Positions 7,609 through 15,038 of a stretch of DNA of 37,529 nt are shown one piece after another. Source of the DNA: Fen-1362 sp964597035 (GTDB lineage: Bacteria; Planctomycetota; Phycisphaerae; Sedimentisphaerales; Anaerobacaceae); assembly GCA_964597035.1 (NCBI GenBank), contig CAZQWM010000017.1:1-37529 (forward strand), in the 5' to 3' direction. Both the position numbers and the translations under genes were made by a program. The notes under the pieces are model-generated. The model was not told the origin of the DNA. It made no database searches and worked only from the letters and a program-made list of their open reading frames with translations. Numbering within the stretch: the stretch's first letter is position 1; the number at the start of each line of letters is the position of its first letter.

Positions 7609-7842
7609 ATGAAGAGGATTCAAATACTCGGAACGGGCTGTCCGAAATGTAAAAAGCTTGCCGAAAACGCCGAAGCTGCAGCAAAGCAGCTCGCTGCCGA
7701 ATACCAAATCGAAAAAGTAACCGACATAACTGAGATTATGAAATTCGGTGTAATGATGACGCCGGCATTGGTTGTTGACGGCCATGTAAAGGTCGCAGGT
7801 AAAGTCCCTTCGCCTGAACAAATTAAACAATTGCTTGGCTAA
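7609..7842 (+). CDS. arsE: Small thioredoxin-fold protein, ArsE-like (redox-active disulfide protein)
   Basis: Length is 77 aa; ATG 7609 has GGGAG upstream and follows the trmO-like stop by 1 nt. The sequence starts with a beta strand and a CxxC site (Cys11-Pro-Lys-Cys14), then 'LAENAEAAAKQL', and has the cis-Pro loop 'MMTPALVVDGHVKVAGKVPS'. This is the Thioredoxin_3 / glutaredoxin-like small family. In described arsEFG operons ArsE is such a protein and works with ArsF in reduction of nitrophenyl arsenicals. The order here (small CxxC protein, ArsF-like, ArsG-like) matches. The gene symbol rests on that context; the bare family is shared with many other small redox proteins. Confidence 0.72.
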   Translation: MKRIQILGTGCPKCKKLAENAEAAAKQLAAEYQIEKVTDITEIMKFGVMMTPALVVDGHVKVAGKVPSPEQIKQLLG

Positions 7843-7857
7843 TCGGGAGATTTGTAA

Positions 7858-8346
7858 ATGAAAGCAAAGAAAATCGTTACGGCGGCGTTGCTTGTTTTCG
7901 CTGCTGGCAGTTTGGGCTATATGATTATCCGCGAAAGTAAATCAGCCCCGCAGGCCGCTCCACAGACCATCGTTTTATCTGATGTGCCTGAGGCCGAGGC
8001 AAATCAGCAAATTGTGGTTTATTATTTTCACGGCGATGTCCGCTGCCCGACCTGTCATAAACTCGAAAGTTACGCCAAAGAGTCGCTCGACACATATTTT
8101 GCTCAAGACCTCGCGGATGGGAAAATAACATGGATGCCCACCAACGTCGATACCGCGGGCAATGAGCACTTCATCAAAGATTATGAGCTTGTTACCAAGT
8201 CTGTTATCCTTTCGAGAATGATAGATGGCCGGCAGATCGACTGGGAAAATCTCGACCAGATATGGGATTTGGTTTCAGACAAGGACGAATATCTCGAATA
8301 CATCCGTGAAAGCATAATGGCATTCACATCGGAGGCACGGGAGTGA
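7858..8346 (+). CDS. arsF: ArsF-like membrane-anchored thioredoxin-fold protein
   Basis: Length is 162 aa, ATG 7858 with GGGAG. Residues 5-24 form an N-terminal membrane anchor or uncleaved signal ('IVTAALLVFAAGSLGYMII'). The rest is exported in the likely topology. The motif 'VVYYFHGDVRCPTCHKLESYA' holds Cys63-Pro-Thr-Cys66, the pattern of the ArsF family annotated as a nitrophenyl compound nitroreductase subunit. The C-terminal half is acidic and helical ('LVSDKDEYLEYIRESIMAF'). Its stop overlaps the next start by 4 nt (GTGA), giving tight coupling to the ArsG-like permease. In Shewanella arsEFG, ArsE and ArsF together reduce nitroaromatic arsenicals; that activity here is inferred, not shown. 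Confidence 0.75.
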   Translation: MKAKKIVTAALLVFAAGSLGYMIIRESKSAPQAAPQTIVLSDVPEAEANQQIVVYYFHGDVRCPTCHKLESYAKESLDTYFAQDLADGKITWMPTNVDTAGNEHFIKDYELVTKSVILSRMIDGRQIDWENLDQIWDLVSDKDEYLEYIRESIMAFTSEARE

Positions 8347-9035
8347 GCGAATTATTCCTGGCGATGGGTGCGGCACTTTGGTTTGGTATCCTAACGTCGA
8401 TTAGTCCCTGCCCGCTGGCGACCAATATTGCCGCAATTTCCTTCATAGGTCGGAAGGTTGGTCGGCCAGCTTATGTTTTCGTCACAGGTCTGCTTTATAC
8501 ATTTGGCCGGACTTTGACATATGTACTGCTGGCGATTGTTCTGGTTAAAGGATTGTCCTCGATGCCTGTTGTTTCTCACTGGCTGCAGAAATATATGAAC
8601 CGTCTATTGGGGCCTGTTCTGATTCTCGTTGGAATGGTTTTGCTCGACCTGCTTTCATTTGGTTTTTCCTCCGGCAAAGTTGCCCAGTGGTGTCAAAAAC
8701 GTGCAGGCGGCTTTGGTCTCGCGGGGGCGCTGTTAATAGGTATTCTATTTGCCTTGTCATTTTGTCCGGTTTCCGCGGTTTTGTTTTTTGCGTCGCTTAT
8801 CCCGCTTTCGGTGAAACATTCTTCGGCAGTGTTGCTGCCTACGGTATATGGTGTGGGCACGGCTTTACCCGTTCTTTTTTTTGCCTTTTTGCTTGCAATA
8901 AGTGCTGACTTGATGGGCCGGGTATTCAATAAAGTGACGCAGTTTGAGCTTTGGGCCCGCAGGATAACTGGAATTATCTTTCTTGCCATTGGTGTCTATT
9001 TTACTTTCGCCTATACGCTGGGACTCGGCGTATAG
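8343..9035 (+). CDS. arsG: ArsG-like efflux permease (CcdA/DsbD transmembrane family)
   Basis: Length is 230 aa from GTG 8343, overlapping the arsF-like stop by 4 nt. Six hydrophobic segments are visible, arranged as two related halves. Each half carries a Cys-Pro motif: 'TSISPCPLATNIAAISF' (Cys23) and 'FALSFCPVSAVLFFASL' (Cys141). These are the paired cysteines of CcdA-type reductant conduits. The ArsG branch is described as an efflux permease for aromatic amino-arsenicals formed by ArsEF. Alternative reading: a CcdA-like electron conduit that recharges the ArsF-like periplasmic CxxC domain. The operon position supports either, and both could hold. Function as arsenical exporter is inferred. 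Confidence 0.75.
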   Translation: MSELFLAMGAALWFGILTSISPCPLATNIAAISFIGRKVGRPAYVFVTGLLYTFGRTLTYVLLAIVLVKGLSSMPVVSHWLQKYMNRLLGPVLILVGMVLLDLLSFGFSSGKVAQWCQKRAGGFGLAGALLIGILFALSFCPVSAVLFFASLIPLSVKHSSAVLLPTVYGVGTALPVLFFAFLLAISADLMGRVFNKVTQFELWARRITGIIFLAIGVYFTFAYTLGLGV

Positions 9036-9061
9036 CTTTATGAAAGGTCTTTTGACGGCTT

Positions 9062-9502
9062 ATGAAGAAACCGAAACTTAAAATCCTGTTTCTCTGCACG
9101 GGTAATTCCTGCCGGAGCCAGATGGCGGAGGGTTTTGCCCGCTATCTCAAAGGTGATGTGATTGAGCCCTATTCAGCGGGCATTGAGGTCCACGGCCTGA
9201 ATCCGAATGCGGTTCAAGTGATGGCCGAAACCGGGGTCGATATATCCAGCCATCACAGCAAGCATGTTGACGAGTTAAAGAATATCCAATTCGACTACGT
9301 TATTACCGTCTGCGACCACGCCCACGAGCATTGCCCCATCTTTCCCCGTAAAACAAAGCTTCTCCATATTGGCTTCGACGACCCGCCCCGGCTGGCAAAA
9401 GGGGCGAACAGCGAGAAAGAGGCCCTCGATATATATCGCCGGATTCGTGACGAGATAAGGGATTTTGTAAAGAAAGTGCCTGAGTCTCTCCGGGCGGAGT
9501 AG
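9062..9502 (+). CDS. arsC: Arsenate reductase, thioredoxin-coupled (LMW-PTP fold)
   Basis: Length is 146 aa. The P-loop CTGNSCRS gives nucleophile Cys12 and Arg18 (Cx5R). The redox relay cysteines are Cys84 and Cys91 in 'VCDHAHEHCPIF', with the same x6 spacing as Cys82-Cys89 of S. aureus ArsC. The 'DDP' at 106-108 supplies the general acid. It therefore has the full triad of the thioredoxin-dependent type, not the glutaredoxin-dependent E. coli plasmid type. It converts As(V) to As(III) in the cytoplasm. It is the last gene of the operon, 26 nt after the ArsG-like gene. Presence of both inorganic arsenate reduction and the arsEFG-like set suggests a broad arsenic-handling operon. Confidence 0.93.
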   Translation: MKKPKLKILFLCTGNSCRSQMAEGFARYLKGDVIEPYSAGIEVHGLNPNAVQVMAETGVDISSHHSKHVDELKNIQFDYVITVCDHAHEHCPIFPRKTKLLHIGFDDPPRLAKGANSEKEALDIYRRIRDEIRDFVKKVPESLRAE

Positions 9503-9541
9503 TCGTAGCCATATCTGTTTATCTGCATTCACAAGCCACCA

Positions 9542-9571
9542 TTGACACGATGCCGTGTGTCGTTTTATAGT
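9542..9571 (+). promoter_or_regulatory. Sigma-70-type promoter of the phosphohexomutase gene
   Basis: TTGACA (9542-9547), an 18-bp spacer, then TATAGT (9566-9571). Start is expected near 9578, about 50 nt before ATG 9629. The spacer also contains a short ACACG/CGTGT dyad. Confidence 0.6.
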
Positions 9572-9628
9572 ATCTGTTCATTGCCATTGGGGCATTTTGT
9601 GTACTTTGGGACGAGAAAGGAATAGTTG

Positions 9629-11326
9629 ATGGACCCTGCAATTTTCAAGGCATACGACATAAGGGGCGTCTACCCCGACCAGTTTGACGAGGAAGATGCG
9701 TGGAAGATAGGCTTTGCGGCGGCTCGTTTTTTGCCTGTGCTGCTGCATGGTTTTGAGCGAGGCCAGGCAAACGCGCGGACAATATGCGTGGGAAGGGATA
9801 TGCGACCCCACGGAGAATCGCTTGTCAAAGCTCTTACCGATGGCATCACATCCGCAGGTATCGACGTGATTGACGTAGGTATGGTGGATACTCCTTTTAT
9901 TTACTTTGCTGTCAACCATCTCGGCACTTGCGGCGGGATTCAGGTGACGGCGTCGCACAACCCCGCAAAATATAACGGCTTCAAGGTTTCAGGCCCCGGC
10001 GCCAAACCTGTCGGCGAGGATACGGGCCTGAAGGATATAAAGCATATAGCGCTATCGCTGCTGCACACGAAAGGCAAACGTACCGGCTCGGTCCGGAAGC
10101 TTGACCTGATTGACGAGTATAAGAATCATGTCCTGAAGTTTCTGCGGCCCAAGCTGCGGAAGCTCAAAGTAGCCATTGATGCTTCGAATGGTATGGCTGG
10201 GAAAATGGTGCCGGCTATATTTTCGGGGCAGGGTTTGGAAATCATAGAGATTAATTTCAAACATGACGGCACGTTTAAGCACGACCCGAACCCGCTGATT
10301 GAAGAGAATCTTGAGGAGGTAAAAAGCGCAGTCATCCGGGAAAAGTGCGACTTCGGCGTATGCTTTGACGGCGACGGTGACCGGCTGATGATGGTGGACG
10401 AGACGGGTCGGACAATCGGCTGCGACCTGATGACCGCTCTTATGGCGGGTTACTTTTTGAAGAAACATCCGAAATCGACGATAGTATATGACCTTCGTTC
10501 GAGCCGGGTGGTTGCAGAAGAAATCATCAAAAACGGCGGAACGCCTCGGCGGGAGCGCGTGGGGCACGCATTTATGAAAAAAGCTCTGAGGGATTCACAC
10601 GCCGTCTTCGGCGGGGAGCTTTCAGGCCACTTCTATTACCGCGATAACTACTGCGCCGATTCGGGATTGATTACCCTTGTGCATATGCTCAACATAGTGG
10701 GGCAAAACAATTCGGCGGTAAGTGCGATAATCGAACCGCTGCGCAGGTACTTCGGCAGCGGGGAAATTAACTTCGAGGTTGCTGATAAAAAGGCCAAAAT
10801 GGATGAGCTGGCGAAAAGATACCGCGAAGGACAAGTCGACTGGCTCGATGGTGTCACCGTTGGCTTTAAGGACTGGTGGTTCAACTGCCGGCCGAGCAAT
10901 ACGGAACCATTGCTGCGGCTGGTAGTCGAGGCAAAGACCGAAGAACTGCTCGAAGAGAGAGTTACTGAGATTGAGATTGTGCTTGGTCCCCCGGTACATC
11001 ACGGCAAGGCGGAGCATCGGGTACAAAAGCCGGTGGAACAGGGAGCCAAAAAGCAGAAGCAGGCGGGTGAAAAAAATGGCAAAAAGGCCACAAAGAAAAC
11101 TGTTGGCGAGACTATTAAGAAAGCGGTTAAGAAAACGGCCCAAAAAACTGCCGGAAAGAAAAAACTTAAGAAAGCCGGCAAGATAACTCTCGGGAAAGTA
11201 ACTGGGAAAGCCCACAGGAAAAGCGGCAAGAAGACCATCAGCAAGACAAGCAAAAAAAGCGTCAAAAAGACTACCAAAAAGAGCAGTAAAAAAGCCGCAA
11301 AAAAACGCGGCAGAAAAAAAACTTAA
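9629..11326 (+). CDS. manB: Phosphomannomutase/phosphoglucomutase with lysine-rich histone H1-like C-terminal tail
   Basis: Start ATG 9629 has AAAGGA at 7-nt spacing; protein is 565 aa. Residues 1-~455 are a complete alpha-D-phosphohexomutase: active-site 'VTASHNPAKYNGFKV' with phosphoserine Ser109, Mg2+ loop DGDGDR (Asp247, 249, 251), sugar-binding 'GGELSGH' (328-334), and phosphate-binding 'RPSNTEPLLR' (421-430). The family usually ends there at about 450-460 aa. Residues ~457-565 are a tail with 37 lysines in the last 95 residues, made of KKT/KKS/KKA-type units and ending in KKRGRKKT, similar in composition to histone H1 tails and bacterial AlgP/HctB-like proteins. The core converts Man-6-P/Man-1-P or Glc-6-P/Glc-1-P for surface sugars. 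Tail function (nucleic acid or polyanion binding, localisation) is unknown. Confidence 0.93.
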   Translation: MDPAIFKAYDIRGVYPDQFDEEDAWKIGFAAARFLPVLLHGFERGQANARTICVGRDMRPHGESLVKALTDGITSAGIDVIDVGMVDTPFIYFAVNHLGTCGGIQVTASHNPAKYNGFKVSGPGAKPVGEDTGLKDIKHIALSLLHTKGKRTGSVRKLDLIDEYKNHVLKFLRPKLRKLKVAIDASNGMAGKMVPAIFSGQGLEIIEINFKHDGTFKHDPNPLIEENLEEVKSAVIREKCDFGVCFDGDGDRLMMVDETGRTIGCDLMTALMAGYFLKKHPKSTIVYDLRSSRVVAEEIIKNGGTPRRERVGHAFMKKALRDSHAVFGGELSGHFYYRDNYCADSGLITLVHMLNIVGQNNSAVSAIIEPLRRYFGSGEINFEVADKKAKMDELAKRYREGQVDWLDGVTVGFKDWWFNCRPSNTEPLLRLVVEAKTEELLEERVTEIEIVLGPPVHHGKAEHRVQKPVEQGAKKQKQAGEKNGKKATKKTVGETIKKAVKKTAQKTAGKKKLKKAGKITLGKVTGKAHRKSGKKTISKTSKKSVKKTTKKSSKKAAKKRGRKKT

Positions 11327-11384
11327 TAGTTTTATCTGTGCGCTATATGTGATGGCCGGGTCGCATTGTTGTGAGGGATGGATT

Positions 11385-11693
11385 ATGGAAATCAACAAGA
11401 AAACGTTTGATACTGAGAACGGACCAGTCGAGGGCGTTCAGACAAAGTGGCCCGGCTTTAACATTCTGATTGTTACCGGCTCGAAGGGTTTTCTGGCGTG
11501 CCCCGCCATCGACGTTGAGGCCTGTCAGCGGTATGGTGTTGCTGCGGCTCTTGTGGAGAGCTCGCCGGACAATCCCATCGGTACCCTTGACCGCTTCACA
11601 AATAGGAAAATCCTCAAGGTAAACGAAAAGGCCAAAGCGCTCGGCATAAAAGGAGGTATGCCCGTCACAGACGCCTTTGCCTTGATTGCATAG
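11385..11693 (+). CDS. DUF1805 (YunC-type) protein
   Basis: Length is 102 aa from ATG 11385, preceded by GAGGGATGG; an upstream in-frame ATG at 11349 is less well supported. The pattern 'NILIVTGSKGFLACPAIDVEACQRYGVAAALV' followed by 'VNEKAKALGIKGGMPVTDAFALI' fits the DUF1805/YunC family: small, single-domain proteins of unknown function. It lies 58 nt after the phosphohexomutase gene on the same strand and 33 nt before the next start, so co-transcription is likely. No catalytic residues can be assigned. Confidence 0.75.
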   Translation: MEINKKTFDTENGPVEGVQTKWPGFNILIVTGSKGFLACPAIDVEACQRYGVAAALVESSPDNPIGTLDRFTNRKILKVNEKAKALGIKGGMPVTDAFALIA

Positions 11694-11726
11694 AACCTTT
11701 CTGATTCAGATTTGGAGGATACGAAT

Positions 11727-12554
11727 ATGAGAATCACACACCTTCTCGCACCGGTCATTCTTTCCGTTATTCTATCAACACCTGTTTTCGCTCAACCTGA
11801 GCCGTCACGTGACTTGCCTCTCATTGCCAAGCCGAACCCCGCACTGGCTGATATAAATTGTCTTTATGTTACAGTTGCATTACATCCTTCATTTTATTGG
11901 CCGGTTGACCCAAACTTGTTGACTGTGAGCCGGCTCGTGCAAAAAGTCGAAGCCGTCTTAAAAGACGCAGGGATGAATGCCTGCGGGGATGTAAATTCCC
12001 CGATGGCCGAAGTTCTCAAAAAACGGCTTGATTCTGCATCTGGTCTTAGGTTCCACCCTCCTGATGCCTCTGAGTTTCGCCTGGATACCGACCTGTTTCG
12101 TTTAGCAGATGCCAATCAGTTTATTTTTCGCATTCAGGTCTCCCTTTCAAAGAAGGTTCTTTTTGGCCGTAATTCCAAGTATTACATAATGGCCGATGTT
12201 TGGAGACATGAGCCAATTATGCGTATGGTTTCGTCAGCGGAATTGCCCGGTTCGCTTACCGCTGTTGCCCTTGAACAAACCCGTGCGTTTATCGTCGCGT
12301 GGTCCGTAGCGAAGCAATCCGACGTCAACCAAATCGGCCCTGAGTTCACTGAGTCAAGCGTCGAGTTTAATACGAAATCCGTAAAACAGCAGAATATCGA
12401 GTCAAGTTACGTTGCCTCGAAGAACAGCAAGGTTTTCCATAAGCCGGATTGTCCGTTTGCACAGCAAATTGCTCCGAAGAACCTTGTTGGTTACGGCAGC
12501 AGAGAAGAGGCGATTGCCGCCGGTAAAAGACCCTGCAAGCGTTGTAATCCCTGA
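11727..12554 (+). CDS. Exported protein with C-terminal Ada-type Cys4/His zinc-binding domain
   Basis: The start is ATG 11727 with GGAGG upstream (275 aa). Residues 1-22 are a signal peptide ('LLAPVILSVILSTPVFA|QP'). The middle (~35-200) is an alpha/beta domain I do not recognise. The last ~47 residues 'YVASKNSKVFHKPDCPFAQQI...SREEAIAAGKRPCKRCNP' match the short metal-binding module related to the Ada N-terminal domain: 'SKxHxxxC', 'EEAIAxGxRPCxxC'. In this module a Zn is bound by Cys residues; it is often found attached to exported nucleases and other exported proteins. No nuclease motif is visible here. It is probably in one transcript with DUF1805 and comF. Confidence 0.8.
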   Translation: MRITHLLAPVILSVILSTPVFAQPEPSRDLPLIAKPNPALADINCLYVTVALHPSFYWPVDPNLLTVSRLVQKVEAVLKDAGMNACGDVNSPMAEVLKKRLDSASGLRFHPPDASEFRLDTDLFRLADANQFIFRIQVSLSKKVLFGRNSKYYIMADVWRHEPIMRMVSSAELPGSLTAVALEQTRAFIVAWSVAKQSDVNQIGPEFTESSVEFNTKSVKQQNIESSYVASKNSKVFHKPDCPFAQQIAPKNLVGYGSREEAIAAGKRPCKRCNP

Positions 12555-12593
12555 AAGAGTTTTCAAAGCTAAATACTAAATTTCTTAGAGCCG

Positions 12594-13364
12594 ATGATTG
12601 CTCGGAATCAGACACTAAGTTTGCTTAAGCGAACCAGCGTTGCTGCCTTGCAGGGGCTGGGGCATTTAATCTGGCCTGCTTTGTGTCTCAACTGCCAGCA
12701 GGAAATGGTGGAGGCCGGCAGTGTTTTGTGCGCAGACTGTTGGGGAGGGCTGGCTTCGGTGTGCTCAGCCGATTACTGCAGGCGCTGCGGCCGGGATGTC
12801 AGCCGATATGCAATTTACGAGGGCACTTGTCCGAAGTGCGCCGGCGAAGAGATTCATTTTGATGGCATTGCTCGTGCCGGGATTTACGCGCGAAGTTTGC
12901 AGGATATTGTTCTTGTCTTCAAAAGAGGTCGAAGTGAGCTTGATTCGGTGACGGGCTGGCTGGCCGATTCCGCTTTGCAGGTGAGTCAGTTTTATGAGGA
13001 AATCGACTTCTTTGTTCCGGTACCTCTGCACTGGTTCAAGCGTCTCATTCGTGGGTATAATCAATCGCTGCTTCTTGCCAAAAGACTAAACCGCACATCC
13101 GCTAAAATCAGCACTGACCTTGTGCGAATCCGCTATACAAAGGCACAGCCGACGATGCCCAGTGCGGCCGCGCGGGAGAAGAACGTCGCCGGTGCTTTTG
13201 CCGTGCGTTATCGACATCCCTTTGCCGGCCGTAGCGTCTGTCTTGTCGATGATATTAAAACGACCGGCGCTACGCTGAATGAGTGTGCAAAGACTCTCAA
13301 ACAGGCAGGTGCATCAAAGGTTTTTGCGCTTGTGCTGGCAGTAGCGGGACAAGACGCGCGTTAG
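12594..13364 (+). CDS. comF: ComF-family amidophosphoribosyltransferase-like protein
   Basis: Length is 256 aa. An N-terminal double zinc finger is visible: 'CLNCQQE' ... 'CADCW' and 'CRRCGRD' ... 'CPKC'. The type I PRTase PRPP-binding loop 'VCLVDDIKTTGATLNECA' lies near residues 217-234, with the PRPP-contact 'VPVPLHWFKRLIRGYNQS' region before it. ComF proteins support natural transformation DNA uptake in several bacteria, yet they are widespread in non-competent ones. The stop is 29 nt from the converging accD stop. SD is weak at ATG 12594. Confidence 0.92.
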   Translation: MIARNQTLSLLKRTSVAALQGLGHLIWPALCLNCQQEMVEAGSVLCADCWGGLASVCSADYCRRCGRDVSRYAIYEGTCPKCAGEEIHFDGIARAGIYARSLQDIVLVFKRGRSELDSVTGWLADSALQVSQFYEEIDFFVPVPLHWFKRLIRGYNQSLLLAKRLNRTSAKISTDLVRIRYTKAQPTMPSAAAREKNVAGAFAVRYRHPFAGRSVCLVDDIKTTGATLNECAKTLKQAGASKVFALVLAVAGQDAR

Positions 13365-13393
13365 AATCAGCGGATTGCTTCTGTTAAGGTGAG

Positions 13394-14239
13394 TTACTTC
13401 TGGCAATAGTCGATGAGGCGGGCGATTTCACTACGGAGGTCCTTGCGGTGGACAATCGTATCGATGAAGCCGTGTTCGAGCATAAACTCAGCAGTCTGAA
13501 AACCGTCTGGCAGCTCGACTTTGATAGTCTCGGCGATGGTACGGGGCCCAGCAAAGCCGATGAGCGCACCGGGCTCGGCGATAAGGCAATCGCCTAACAT
13601 TGCAAAGCTTGCGGTTACGCCTCCCGTGGTCGGGTCGGTAAGGACTGAAAGGAACAATCCACCTTCCTTATCGAACTTGGCTAAAGCAGCGCTGGTTTTT
13701 GCCATTTGGCCCAGCGATACAACGCCTTCGTGCATTCTGGCGCCTCCGGAGGAGCAAACGGCTACCAGCGGCAGCGATTCATCAATTGCTCTTTCGACTG
13801 CCATGCAGAGTTTCTCGCCGACTACGTAACCCATAGAGCCCATAAGAAAGTTCGGCTCCATCACGGCCAGCATCACACCTCGACCTTTTATGAATGCCTT
13901 TCCGATTCGCATTGCCTCTTTTGCGCCGCTTTTTTGCTCGTCGGCCTTTAGCCGCTGTTTGTAGGTTGTGCCCCTGAAGTTGAAATCCAACGGGTCGTTG
14001 CTTGTTAACTCGGCCTGCATTTCTTCAAAGGAACCCTCATCTGCCAGGTAGCTTATACGAGTGGGCGCGTTTATGCGGAAGTGGTGGTCGCATTCCGGGC
14101 AGACGTTGAGATTTTTCTCGACGGTGCTTTTGTAGAGCATATGCTCACAGGCGGGACATCGCGTCCATAGCCCTTCGGGCATATCCTTTCGCGGCTTAAG
14201 CGAAAAGCCGTTCCATTTTGACTTTGTTTCCTTGGCCAT
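13394..14239 (-). CDS. accD: Acetyl-CoA carboxylase carboxyltransferase subunit beta
   Basis: Length is 281 aa from ATG 14239; an in-frame GTG at 14257 would add six residues, and neither start has a strong SD. The N-terminus has the AccD zinc ribbon 'CPACEHMLYK' ... 'CPECDHHFRI'. The crotonase-like carboxyltransferase core follows with 'SSGGARMHEG' (oxyanion glycines) and 'PTTGGVTASFA', then 'GALIGFAGPRTI'. Known role: with AccA, carboxyl transfer from carboxybiotin to acetyl-CoA, committing to fatty-acid synthesis. accA is not in the window. It is the last gene in the ndk-pgk-rpe-accD run, 72 nt after rpe. Confidence 0.96.
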   Translation of the reverse strand: MAKETKSKWNGFSLKPRKDMPEGLWTRCPACEHMLYKSTVEKNLNVCPECDHHFRINAPTRISYLADEGSFEEMQAELTSNDPLDFNFRGTTYKQRLKADEQKSGAKEAMRIGKAFIKGRGVMLAVMEPNFLMGSMGYVVGEKLCMAVERAIDESLPLVAVCSSGGARMHEGVVSLGQMAKTSAALAKFDKEGGLFLSVLTDPTTGGVTASFAMLGDCLIAEPGALIGFAGPRTIAETIKVELPDGFQTAEFMLEHGFIDTIVHRKDLRSEIARLIDYCQK

Positions 14240-14311
14240 AATTGGTGATACAATCACATTGGTAAGACAGCCGGGATTCTAACAGAAATAGCGACAGTTT
14301 TCCAGAGTCAA

Positions 14312-14989
14312 TTACCCGCAGCAGGCCTTGCGAAGTGCCTTTATTGCGGCGATGCGGTCTTTTTTCGAGAAGATTGCGTGCCCCGCTACAAGCGTGTCGG
14401 CTCCGTAGCCGACGACGATTGGGGCAGTTTTAACGTCGATGCCGCCGTCGACTTCGACCCTTATATCAGGGCCGACGATTTTACGAACAGTATGAATCTT
14501 TTTTGCAGCATAGTGTATGAATTTTTGTCCGCCGAAGCCGGAATGCACGGTCATAACCAGGACCATATCGCAAAGCGGCGCCACTTTTTCAATTGCTTTC
14601 ACCGGTGTTTCGGGATTGATACAGATGCCGGCTGTTATGTCCATATCGTGTAGTATCTTTATAAATTCGGCCGGTCTTTTCTCGACCTCGATGTGAAAGG
14701 TTATGTGGTTAACCCCGGCCTTTACAAAAGCGGGAGCGTATTTTCTGGGCTCGCAAATCATCAGGTGTGCGTCAAAGAACAGATTACTGTGCAGTCGGAG
14801 TTTCGCGACAACGGGCGGGCCGATGGTGAGGTTTGGCACGAAATGGCCGTCCATTATATCGAGGTGTACCATTTTTACCCCGGCCTGCTTGATGACGGTT
14901 GTCTCATTGGCCAGGGCCGCAAAATCGGAGCTTAATATCGATGGGTTAATCTCGATAGTTCCGGGTTTGGGGAGTCTCAATTTAACCAT
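14312..14989 (-). CDS. rpe: Ribulose-phosphate 3-epimerase
   Basis: Length is 225 aa, a TIM barrel of normal size. Motifs: 'INPSILSSDFAAL' (first strand), 'VHLDIMDGHFVPNLTIGP' (metal His and catalytic Asp), 'FDAHLMI' (metal His), 'VMTVHSGFGGQKFI', and 'VEVDGGIDVKTAP' (catalytic Asp and phosphate site). It interconverts ribulose-5-P and xylulose-5-P in the pentose phosphate pathway. It sits 49 nt downstream of pgk on the same strand, with AAGG before the ATG. Confidence 0.96.
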   Translation of the reverse strand: MVKLRLPKPGTIEINPSILSSDFAALANETTVIKQAGVKMVHLDIMDGHFVPNLTIGPPVVAKLRLHSNLFFDAHLMICEPRKYAPAFVKAGVNHITFHIEVEKRPAEFIKILHDMDITAGICINPETPVKAIEKVAPLCDMVLVMTVHSGFGGQKFIHYAAKKIHTVRKIVGPDIRVEVDGGIDVKTAPIVVGYGADTLVAGHAIFSKKDRIAAIKALRKACCG

Positions 14990-15038
14990 ATGCCTTTCTG
15001 CTTATTGCCGGTATTCGGGTATTTTCACTGTCTGGGTA

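Noticed and set aside
10622..11398. 258-codon minus-strand ORF rich in Phe/Leu over the phosphohexomutase tail
   Set aside because: It is the antisense of the lysine-codon tract (AAA/AAG read backwards gives Phe/Leu), with no SD and full overlap with a strong gene.
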